Of a stretch of DNA of 64,000 nt, positions 10,503-20,068 are shown piece after piece. The number at the start of each line of letters is the position of its first letter. Within the stretch, counting starts at the first letter, position 1. The position numbers were made by a program, and so were the translations under genes. The notes under the pieces are model-generated. The model had not been told where the DNA came from and made no database searches. It saw nothing but the letters and a program-made list of their open reading frames with translations. The stretch spans positions 124,001 to 188,000 of the forward strand of contig CADCXA010000053.1 of assembly GCA_902806565.1 (NCBI GenBank). The letters run 5' to 3'. This DNA comes from Hypoxylon rubiginosum. Its lineage: Eukaryota > Ascomycota > Sordariomycetes > Xylariales > Hypoxylaceae.

Positions 10503-12998
10503 CGACGCACCATAAACCAAACAGAGGACGGCAGCAGTCTCTACCTCCTCTTCGGACCATTCCTTGCTCTTGCCGATGACGATCTCGTGCCATGCTTTAA
10601 AACTCGACCGCGGTTCCAAGTAACTAGAGGTGCCCTCTTTGATAACTTTGTCGTACGGATTACCCGCCCACTTCACCTCTCTAACTTGGCCCCTGCGGAA
10701 AAAGATAATGAAATCGTGGCCACCCATGCTCAGTGGAACGTATAATAATCCGGCGATGACAGAGAAGCCGGGAGGGTAGCGAAGGTCGGGAAAATCAGCA
10801 CGGATATCCTGCGTGGTCAAAACGGAAGTAAACTTCCTCAGGCGCAAATACTCCAACATAGCCAGCGCTTCCTGAGACTGTTCAATCTTTCCCAGGACTT
10901 TAGTCTCGCCCCGGATAGACAGCATGCCAAAGTCTGCGTCGAATAGTTGTAATAAGTCACTGGATGAGGCGGTGATATAACCCGAGGGGTTCTTGTCGGT
11001 CGGCATGGTGTTGATGAGCTTTCTCGCTTGCAGGCGCGACGCATACGAGAGTCGCTCTATATTACGCGACGCCGTATCACCCACTAGCCGACATAGCTTT
11101 CGGATCGGGAACGGGACCCGCATCCCCTTAGAACCGTAACTATGGCACGCGATGAGTCCCCATAGTTCATTGAAGGCGTTAATGGAAATGGACATGGAGG
11201 ATCGCACAGCCATATTAGCAAGGTATTTGAGATGGATTGGGGACATGGCGCGAAGGTAAGCATGGCTAAGATCAAGCGGCCGTTCCAAGTCATCCGAAGA
11301 CCGGCAAACAAGTCTTGCGGATTCCAATTCTCGGTCATAAAGCAGGCGGACTTTGTTTAACTTGTAGAGGTCGCGTGCCTGTTTCGGGATATCAGAGGCT
11401 GGGAAATGTAGTCCGTAGTATAGATCACGAGTCTGGCCCTGGTCAATTAGTTCTGTCACAACCTTTCCGTTGAACGCCGCGTCGAATTGGTAGATCATAA
11501 CCCGGTGAAAACCAGTCAGCTCCTTAACGATGCCCACCAATATTTTAAGAAACTTGGCCAGAGTCGGCGCGGATGCTAACTGTTCTTGAATTTGTGACAT
11601 TATGTCAAAAACCTGCATAGAGGCAGCCTCCCCCCTTTTCTTACGTGCGCTTCTGAGTATCCTAAGAGGCCTACTACTTGTTTCTGTGCTCTCGCGTAAT
11701 TCCTCCGCTGTTGGGTTTTGGCAAAGCGTATCCTCGGGCTCTTCTGGACTCAGCTCACCAGGCGGCCGAAGCGGATGTTCCTGGTCGTCTTCGATTTCAA
11801 ACTCGCAGATGATCAGATCGGGATGGCTATCATTAACGTGTATGGCACACCAGAGCTTGATGGATTTCCTCTGAGGCGGCCGTATAGATATACTAAATAC
11901 ATCAGGCGAATTAGTAGCAGTGTCCGCCTCCTCGTCCCGGATGAAGTCGATATGGTCCAAAAGGTTGTCAGTCTGCTCCTCGGTGAAAATCTCGGTGAAG
12001 CTTTCGAGCCGAAATAGCTCCTGCGGGGAGAAGCCAATGATTTTCTTCGAGTTTTCACTCACGTATCGAACGGAAAGCCGGCCGTCCGTTTCCTCTCTCA
12101 AGGCGACAAGGAGACCGAAGGCCTGCACAGCACCGGGGGTGTGAATTGGCTCGTCCTCGCATCGCTGCAGAGTACTATCCCGGCCAGTTATAACAGCATG
12201 ACCTTCGTCTGTCATCACGTGACGGAAACGAACTGTCATGAGCGTATCGTTGGGTTCGGGAGACTTTCGGCCAGGAGAACCACCGGTGTGGCTCTCTGAT
12301 GCACTTTCCTTCGTCTTGTCGGACACGTCTGAAGATGCATAGCTGAAGAGCGGCAAGGGCCCAGACGACGTAACCCGTTCCAACTTCTTCGGCGGCGGCG
12401 GGCTATCTTTTGAATTGGAGGGCGCATCATTCCTATTTAGTTTTCCTACGCCGTCTTGTTCTTTCGGTGACCCTAAGGTCGACGAGCTAGAAGGAAGAAC
12501 AGTCTCAACCTTTTTTCCTATTGAGGTGCGAGGAATGCTCGCGTGTCGTCGGCCGTCCCAGGTCGACTCTCTGCGTGGCATATAATCTTGTTCGGCTAGG
12601 TTCCGTGTTAACGTCGACTTCGGCTGCGACTGGTCGACGCTAATGACAGAACGGATAGGATATACTCTATCAGAAGGGTCCGCAACGCTGCCTGCGTTTG
12701 CGCTGTAGCTGAGTTCATGATCGGAGCTTGCGTTCCAGGACAAGGGAACGCTAGGGGATCGGCCTCGTAAAATATGGGTGTTTATAGCTAAAAGGGGTTC
12801 TGCGGCGGCGACGGGGGCGTTACTGACGGGTGTAGGCAGGTTCGCCGGCTTCTCATTGCTACTGCTATTCGGATCGGAGGACGACTGCGGAGGGGGTTCT
12901 GTGTGACCGTCGGGCTGTGATCCGCGTCGAGAAGACTCGTTTATAGGATGATCAGCGGGGTGGTTAGGTTGGTTTGCCCGATCTTGGGGCGACTCCAT
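8453..12998 (-). CDS. fphA: Fungal phytochrome, hybrid histidine kinase
   Basis: Red/far-red photoreceptor predicted to bind a bilin and signal by His-to-Asp phosphotransfer. Exons on the minus strand are 12998-10511, 10422-8825 and 8770-8453, giving 1467 aa. A Ser/Pro-rich N-terminal extension of about 270 residues precedes the photosensory core. Cys280 lies in RCEDEPIHTPGAVQAFG, the usual attachment site in fungal and bacterial phytochromes. The GAF domain carries the DIP motif at Asp536 and the PHY tongue carries PRSSF at 796-800. The output half has a HisKA H-box with His858 (AHEVRTPLN), ATPase boxes (N-box, DTGRG, GLGLA) and a receiver with EDD and phospho-acceptor Asp1360 (LMDMQMP) plus LKPI. 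All key residues are present, so it should be active. The first intron contains a (TA)n microsatellite; reading through it gives false Tyr-Ile tails. Confidence 0.96.
10474..10502. repeat. (TA)n microsatellite in the phytochrome intron
   Basis: An uninterrupted run of about 14 TA units lies inside the 88-bp intron at 10423-10510. Splicing from TATG/gtgcgt to tttctag/GT restores the expected phytochrome sequence around LVYGKFIEVW. Confidence 0.9.
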
Positions 12999-14040
12999 GC
13001 TCTCGTGATATCAAGTGCGACGACCTAAAAGTCGCGCTCAGTTGAACATGGCCAAAAAGAAAGAAAGAAAATCCTCCAGAAAACCAGCCTAATGCTCAGT
13101 TTGGTCTACGCGCAGCTGCTCCAAGAATCTCCTCTAGGGGGCTACCGCTCGAATTCCGTACGTGTTGCTTCCCACGGGCGTGTGATGTTTAGGGTTGGCA
13201 GCCTGAACTGGGGTGAGACTTCTAATTAGCAGCAAAATCCCAGATCTTTATTAAGAAAGGTTATACATGGACTCCTCATAAAATAGGTAAAGCGTAAGAG
13301 CGGGTTTGGAGGCCACGATGCGTAGATCCCTTCTATGGTGGTTATAGGGATTTAGGGATAATACAAGAAAATAGAGAATAGGATGTACACACTAAGAGGA
13401 TCGAGTAGCGAGAATTGGAGTATTCAGCATCGGAATTCGAGAATGGCGATCTGTGGTGGTGGGTCAACTATCGCCACTACCTATGTACATACCTATGTAG
13501 GTAATCAGCTAGTACTACATAAGACACTAGATCAAGATCGCTTCTAATGGATATCGTTGACATCATTTAAGATTGCCTAACGGCAACTAATAGTAGAATC
13601 GACCCTCATTTAACCTATTATTAGCATCCACGCACCCACTCACCCACTGTATCCTGTATCCTGTATCCACATGCACTTAACCAGACACGGACCAGGTTAG
13701 GTACGTACATATGTACATGGTAGATCTCAAAGTTGCAAGCAACAATCAATTGCGGTTGAATGCCCTTTTATGTGCTTTGTTGGCCTCTCTTTAACCATGT
13801 CAAAGAAGCTTGTCTCTGTGACAATACCTCTTGTTGTCAGGCGATCTAAACCAATCCTAAAATTGTTCTCAATGAACCCAACAGCGCCGAACCTATAAAT
13901 TACATTCACCAGCCCAGGTACGGTGTAGACGACCTCTAGTTAACTTCGAAAACAACAAAACAACCGAGGCAGGTATCCAAACCACAGGTAAGCTTCATCA
14001 ACTCCGATTTCAAAAATAATCTTCAGCAACCAGGCCCAAA
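12999..14040. other. Divergent intergenic region (phytochrome / acidic ORF)
   Basis: About 1 kb separating two divergent genes, so it should contain both promoters. A short duplicated stretch (ACGCACCCACTCACCCACTG, then a twofold TATCCTG) lies near 13631-13666. No gene was recognised. Confidence 0.5.
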
Positions 14041-14550
14041 ATGATGGACGTCGACGCCGATTACAGCGCTCCTCTTATATACGTCTACACTTCAGATCAA
14101 CTGCCAGCCGTCTTATCTTCCAACCGCAAGTCTTCGGCCTCTAGCAAAGTGATCCCGATAAAGAGTCATCCCCAAGTCAGTTGGGCAGCTGGCGAAAATC
14201 CGCCTAGTTCCGTCGATTCCGTCGACATTGAAATGACCGACACTCTTGAAGATGGCTCTAGTCCAGTTCAATACCCGAGCACTGACATAGATATGACAGA
14301 CGCATTTACCCAAGAGGAGACTGCAGCATCAGTGCCGGAGGGCTTGGAGCGGCGGGAGACCCCCAAGGCACATAACGATCCTAACGATATAGACATAGAC
14401 ATTCTTGATATACCAGCAACGGAAGCTATCGCTCGCGCCGAACAAGCTAAGACTCCCTCTACTTTTGAAGCCGAGGTCATTGGCCTTTTGGATAAAAACA
14501 AGATCCATTCTATCAGTTTTAAGGACGGTCGACTCAAGATACGCTTTTAA
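14041..14550 (+). CDS. Small acidic protein, unknown function
   Basis: A single open exon of 169 aa starting MMDVDADYSAPLIYVY, with a favourable start context (CCCAAAATGATGG). The protein is acidic and Ser/Thr-rich. A short motif of the form D-I-[DE]-M-T-D recurs (VDIEMTDTLED, TDIDMTDAFTQ) and is followed by a DIDIDILDIP run. The last 30 residues look structured (TFEAEVIGLLDKNKIHSISF, then KDGRLKIRF). No domain was recognised and no signal peptide or membrane helix is visible. Composition suggests an intrinsically disordered, perhaps nuclear, protein. It may be a lineage-restricted gene. Confidence 0.6.
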   Translation: MMDVDADYSAPLIYVYTSDQLPAVLSSNRKSSASSKVIPIKSHPQVSWAAGENPPSSVDSVDIEMTDTLEDGSSPVQYPSTDIDMTDAFTQEETAASVPEGLERRETPKAHNDPNDIDIDILDIPATEAIARAEQAKTPSTFEAEVIGLLDKNKIHSISFKDGRLKIRF

Positions 14551-15104
14551 AGAAGCCGCTGCCCGTATAACGGCAGGCCCGTTAGCCCTTTCGGTATCGT
14601 ATGGTATAGTCGAACATCTAGTCGTCAAGCACAGCTTTATACACCTTAGAATTTATTTATATTCTATTTTCTAGCAATAACAAGCCTCTAACGAGCTTTT
14701 CCTGCCCCTGAGAAATTCAAACTTGTTTAATTGAATGGAGTTATTCGTTTAAAACTTCAAAGTTTATCGGATATTAAAACTTTCTTAATACTATAGAATT
14801 ATATATATATATATATATACCTTAGGTATGTAGGTATGTATGATGTTCTATCGTAGAAGCGACAATAATTCGGTGAAGGGGACCCCTTTTTTTCTTGGAT
14901 GGGGAAGGCTCAGGGTCGGCCCGTCGCCGACTAGAAAGCCGACTTACATTGAATTGACGGAGACGGAATTAAATATTTCTTTTCTTACATAGAATAAGTA
15001 TAATTGTGCTGCTACATACGCTAAGCAAGTATTTCCATCTAGATAAACTCGAATGAACGACTTGAAGGGGGATAGACATATCTAGCAACAGATTGCAGCT
15101 TACA
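14551..15104. other. Intergenic region with AT microsatellite
   Basis: Includes a (TA)n run at about 14801-14818 followed by TACCTTAGGTATGTAGGTATG. No gene was recognised. Confidence 0.5.
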
Positions 15105-15758
15105 ATGGGGAAAGATGCTTTACCCAAAAACTGGCCAGCGGGAATCCCGTATCTCTCAGGACCTTCCTACGCACCGCATATCACGAAATCTCAATACCAG
15201 GTCGCCAAAACCAAGACTCTCGATCTTGTCACCGAGATTCCCCGTGATTTTCCTCGGGGGCCCTCCTCTCTCGTTAGAATTGTCCCTATCCGTGACCCTT
15301 CTCACCCTGCGGACGGACAGGCCGGCTTGTTTGCGACAAAACATCTCTCTCCGGGCTCCCTTATTCTACCATACTACGGATTGGCGCATTCTTCTGTGCC
15401 GCCACACAGTTTAGCCCATGAGCAGTCAGACTATGACCTGTGGCTGGATCGCGACGCGGGACTTGCGGTTGATGCAGAGAAAGCAGGCAACGAAGCCCGC
15501 TTCGTTAACGATTTTAGAGGAGTTGCTACTCGGCCAAACTGCGAATTTAGGGAATGCTGGGATTTGAGGAGAGGCGAAAGGTGCATGGCTGTCTTTGTCT
15601 TACCTGCTGGTAAGAACGGAATCAAGAAGGCGGTCGTAGGGATTGGAAAGGGTGAAGAGCTTCTTGTAAGCTACGGGAAGGGATTCTGGGGCAAGAGAAG
15701 ACACGAAGGCGAAGGCGAAGGCGAAGACAGAGGCATATATGAGGGTCATAACCCTTGA
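15105..15758 (+). CDS. Stand-alone SET-domain protein
   Basis: A single-exon frame of 217 aa. The ATG at 15105 (MGKDALPKNWPAGIPYL) is chosen because no upstream ATG lies in frame. The SET fold is visible in order: an N-terminal strand region around VRIVPIRDPSHPADGQAGLF, GSLILPYYG, the cofactor/pseudoknot segment NEARFVNDFRGVATRPNCEF, and GEELLVSYGKGFW with the usual catalytic Tyr. There is no pre-SET or post-SET cysteine cluster. The commonly seen N-H-S-C of the pseudoknot reads N-D-F-R-G here, a variant I associate with some fungal and plant SET proteins. The C-terminus ends in a Gly-Glu repeat (EGEGEGED). It is probably a protein lysine methyltransferase; the substrate cannot be inferred. 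Confidence 0.82.
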   Translation: MGKDALPKNWPAGIPYLSGPSYAPHITKSQYQVAKTKTLDLVTEIPRDFPRGPSSLVRIVPIRDPSHPADGQAGLFATKHLSPGSLILPYYGLAHSSVPPHSLAHEQSDYDLWLDRDAGLAVDAEKAGNEARFVNDFRGVATRPNCEFRECWDLRRGERCMAVFVLPAGKNGIKKAVVGIGKGEELLVSYGKGFWGKRRHEGEGEGEDRGIYEGHNP

Positions 15759-17319
15759 CCCTTGATTACCGGCTATTTGCCTTACGAGATCGCCTACTTA
15801 GCGATTGGTATATGAATGGCACGTACTTCCCAACTATTCCCACGCTAACAGGATAGCTAGAAAAGTAGAAGAAACTATGCCATGATAATCTTATTATGTG
15901 GAAGCTCAGTCTTAGCAAGCATGTTGGGAGCGTTACTCCTTCAGATTGACTAAAGTTCTTAATCATTTTTCCTTAGCTATATATACCTAGGATGTATATT
16001 ACAGTCTATGGATACTTGGTGTAAAAAAACCTAGTGCTAGTCCAACATGGTAGTCATTATAATGACATAGAGTCTCTAAGAGTGATATAAAAGATAGGTA
16101 GGGGAACTTTAACGCTAGTTTTTATTTAGAGACTTTTGAAGGTATCTAGAGTACTTTGATACTCTATACATGCCTCTTGTATAAACCTGACAAGGTTAGA
16201 TATAAATGGCCACAGGTGATATCTCGCACTGTAGAGGTATGAACATAGGTCTGTCTACGGCACATGTCTTCATAGCTGTATAATATATAATATATAATAT
16301 ATGAGATATGAGACATGAGACAGAGTATCAATGAAGTACCTAATCCATACCTAATACTAACGAGATATGTAGGGGAGAAAAGGGAAAAATGAGGAAACAG
16401 AAAGAAAAAGAGACACGTGCATTTATCTATCGGTTGTCCATGTTTGCTGCAGGGGAAAGGTTAAGTTAGTACTGTGTCACACTTACCGTGTCATACTTAC
16501 CGTGTCACACTGTAAAACCAGACCCCGACTTACTTGGATGACCTAAGTGATTAAAATTTTGGCGACGCAATCCCCCGCAAAATTCTTTTTCCAACTCCCT
16601 CTTCCGCCGCCACACCTGATTTGATCCCGTCAACACGAAACTTTTTCCCGTCTCCGAGGGATTGAAGAAATTCGGTGTCGATCGCGCAAAAACGGCTGGA
16701 AAATCCTTGGGTTAAAAAGAGACATATCGGCAGTTCAGGTTCTTCCTCCTCCGCTTCTGGGCAAATCCGGAACTCATTCATCTATTTTCCATCCCCATTT
16801 TATCGGGAAAACCGTCGCGCAGGTATGTTTAGTCCATTCAAATTATATCCCCTTATTTTCTCCCTTTCCCCTTTTCTCTACTGTCGCATTTCGAGATGGA
16901 GCAGTCATATTCTCTGCGCTCTCGTCGGCGCTATACCATGTGCCGATGGACCTCACAGGCTGGAATGGTTCACGATCAGACCTATAAAGCACAAATTTCG
17001 TCCATGTCTCCAGCGTCGCTGTTGATTATGTGTAATTCTAATGTTTCTCTAGTCGCAGGTAACGAAGCGACACAGACTGCGATACTGCGCGACCATTGCC
17101 ATCGCCTACTCAAAAGTGCATCATCATAAATCACCAGGCTTTAGAGAAGAAGGCGAGACAGCTTATTACTGTCGCGTCACTACGCCATCTAGAATTGATT
17201 CCACGCGCAATAAAGATCCCACTGTGTGAAGGGCCGTATTAAGCTGTCGCATTGGTACTGGTATTGGCATTGGCATCCACTTCGTAGCGCTCGACGTGTC
17301 TAAGAGCGACCTAGCCATC
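15759..17319. other. Intergenic region and probable leader of the TF gene
   Basis: No gene recognised. AT-rich direct repeats (ATAATATATAATATATAAT) occur at about 16277-16303, and a repeated segment around CTTACCGTGTCA occurs at about 16482-16510. The stretch from about 16550 to 17319 is probably a long 5' leader of the transcription-factor gene; donor-like GCAGGTATGT (about 16819) and acceptor-like CTAGTCGCAG (about 17050) suggest a leader intron. Confidence 0.45.
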
Positions 17320-20068
17320 ATGCCCGATATAGATCCAATGCTCGAGGACCCTAAACCTGAAGCGCGGGAGGAAGCTCTTGACATACAGCAGTATCCCATT
17401 CCTACTGCCGATGGCCAAGATGGCACACCGATGCCGATGCCGATGCCATATCCCAACTCACATGCAGATCAGCAGCAGGACCAACCCGAAGCGATCGGAA
17501 CGTCACCTCGTCAACAAGATGTGCGACCATCCATTACGAGCGCCGAAGAGCTGCGAATCGCTGCTCAGCTGAGTCAAGACCTCAGCCAAGGCATGCCCCC
17601 CATGCTCAGTCCTCACGACGATCCGAATATCCTTCGTAACGTGCTGACCCAGTCTGAACCTCATGAACCTCAACTTCAACAGCAGGGTGACCAGTTGCAG
17701 CAAGGCCAGCTACCGGAACACGGTCATCATATCCAGGAACAACAGGCTGAACATTTGACCCAAGACGACCAATCTTTGAACGCACACTTGAACACGCACG
17801 ACCCTACGGTTGCCCACCACGGGGAGTCCTTACATCAAGAACAAGCTCTGCATCAGGAACAGTCTTTGCACCACGAGCAGCCTTTACATCACGAGCAGCC
17901 TCTGCATCACGAGCAACCTCTGCACCATGAGCAATCCCTACAGCACGACCACCCCCTACACCATGAACAGCCCCATCAATACTTACCTGACCAACACCAG
18001 CCAGAACACCAACAGATGTCTCTAGCGTCACAGCAGCAACACCCACAACTTCAACCGCATCTGCAACCGCATGGCACAATGGAGCAGATAGCTCAGCATT
18101 ACGCAGCTCAAGCTACAGCCATGCCAGACAGCATCCCGCCCAGGAAACGATCAAAGGTGTCTCGCGCCTGTGACGAGTGTCGTAGGAAGAAGGTAAAGTG
18201 CGATGCTGTTTCAGAGAACGGTGACGAGCCTTGCTCCAACTGCCGCCGTTCTGCCATCCGCTGTCTTTTCAGCCGAATCCCCCAGAAGCGTGGCCCTAGT
18301 AAGGGTTATATTAAGGAGCTAGCAGATCGAATTCACCACATCGAAGGAAAGTTAGCAAGTGAGGGGAACGGGGGAAGTGTAGATAGCGGCCTAGCCGAAT
18401 TGCTGAACGGGGCCAGGAGAGAATCAGCCGACATATTCGGTTCATCTGGACCGCCGGAGGAGAACAGCCGCAAGAGGCCGTATTCTAGTATATCTGGTGC
18501 CGAATTTGCGACACCCACCAGTTCGCGTCAGGCAACATGGAGTTCCGAACCGCGACCAATCCAACCCTACCAAACTCCCTCCGGAAATTCAAAGGCACCC
18601 TACTCTGCTAATGGATTGGCACCCCAACCTCTGCCAAAACCGGATTCGGACACACCCTCCCGTCCGTCAGCCGTCATAGATACAGTGCCACTTGAGCTCA
18701 ACCACAATGGCCCGGCCCGGGAGCTGGATGAGGGGGCTTATAGTGGCTATCTCGATGTCGTCCATCCATGTTTTCCCTTGCTGGCGCCTAGCAAAGCACT
18801 TGTTGAAGGGCAATTGACGCAGTGCCCGCATCTCCTCCGGGACGCCTTCGTGGAAGCCCTGCACGGCACCATGCAGTCTTTCGTATCCGTTCCGGGTCTT
18901 TACACCAATGGTGACATTGGCTCTGCGACACGGTTGATCACGGACTGGGAGTCGGACCCAACCCCGCGTACATCGGTTATGAATCTCGTGCATCTTCAGG
19001 CGCTGATCCTAATAGCTATCTCGACCGATAATTACGGCCCGCCTTCATTGAAGGGCGAACATGGCGGCCCTTCCAAGGCATCCATTTTGGGACGCGCTGT
19101 GGGATTGGCTTATTCGATGAGGCTTCACGTTTCGGGTCTCGAGACCAACGTTGAGACCCAGCTCGAGCCTGATTCGAGCGAGAACATGGCGATTCGAGCT
19201 TGGTGGACGCTGATTATGTTGGATCGTTGGAACGCTATTGGAACCGCAAGTCCTCTATTCATCCCGAACGACAGCGTGGTAATTCTTCCCAGCCTGAATT
19301 CGATCCTCGGAGAAGATGTGTACCATCTAGCTCGTAAGTCCCTCTTTTGGACGTCCTAAGACTTGTATGCTAATTATGAAAGGGTTGTCGAATATCTTGG
19401 GTTATTTTGCGCCGGTTTCCTTGGCCCCCCCTAGAGTTCTTTCTCCCGACTCGGGTGCCGCCCCGATTCTGAGTTCCTTCTTTAACCTCTCCATCGAGTT
19501 ATTTCGGGAGGTGCTTCCGCAAAGTATCACCCCGTCAACTCACCCCATACTACATATGGTCTATTGGCATTGTAGACTGCTGGCGTATCTCTTCCAGACC
19601 AACGCGAATTCCAGCGATATCTTGTGGCCATGCAAGGAGACTGTGGGCCTTTTACTTACCAACACACAGCTACTCAGCCCGTTAAATCACCATTTCTTCT
19701 GCCTGACGGCGTTGTCGCTGGTTGAGCTCGTTAGGGTCGAGAAGACACGCGAAGAGGCGACCTTCCCATTGAGACAGCTTCTCGACTCAAATCTCGCCCC
19801 GTCCACTTGGGATGCAGTCATCAGGGACCACATCTCGGAGCATATCCGACCCTCTACTGCACAAGCGACCGCGAATCAGAGCCTGCAGCATCTTGCCGAC
19901 TTGGCTACCGCGACGGAAATTGACGCCGCTAAGCTGGAGAAGAGTTTAGACCTCACGTCACTTAGAACAAGTGATAATTATAGCGACGTCGGGTTTGACC
20001 CTCGAAAGCTGACCCAAGCTGGGTACTTGAATGCCCTAGCAGAAGGTCACTCGTCGGCGATGCGGTAG
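17320..20068 (+). CDS. Zn2Cys6 transcription factor, Rgt1-like zinc cluster
   Basis: Nuclear binuclear zinc-cluster regulator. Exons 17320-19333 and 19383-20068 encode 899 aa. The N-terminal 270 residues are rich in Gln, His and Pro and include eight six-residue repeats (LHHEQP type) at residues 171-218. The zinc cluster has Cys284, 287, 294, 305, 308 and 315 (x2-x6-x10-x2-x6), with a longer middle loop than most. It is followed by IPQKRGPSKGYIKELADRI. The KRGPSKGY segment after the cluster is shared with yeast Rgt1, the glucose-responsive hexose-transporter repressor, so a sugar-signalling role is a reasonable guess but unproven. A fungal-TF middle homology region lies at about residues 480-700 (LDVVHPCFPLL, then AIRAWWTLIMLDRWN). 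The start was set at the first ATG in frame (ATCATGCCCG). Confidence 0.9.
17830..17973. repeat. 18-bp coding minisatellite (LHHEQP repeats)
   Basis: Eight 18-bp units in frame encode LHQEQA, LHQEQS, LHHEQP three times, LHHEQS, LQHDHP and LHHEQP. Third-base differences between units show the array is not newly expanded, but such arrays often vary in length between strains. Confidence 0.9.

Noticed and set aside
10458..10513. Protein tails made of Tyr-Ile repeats on both strands
   Set aside because: They come from reading the (TA)n tract of the phytochrome intron; splicing removes it and restores the family sequence.
15093..15104. Upstream TTG as start of the SET protein
   Set aside because: Eukaryotic initiation strongly favours ATG, which occurs in frame at 15105. 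The same reasoning moved the starts of the zinc-cluster factor (17320) and the oxygenase (53536).
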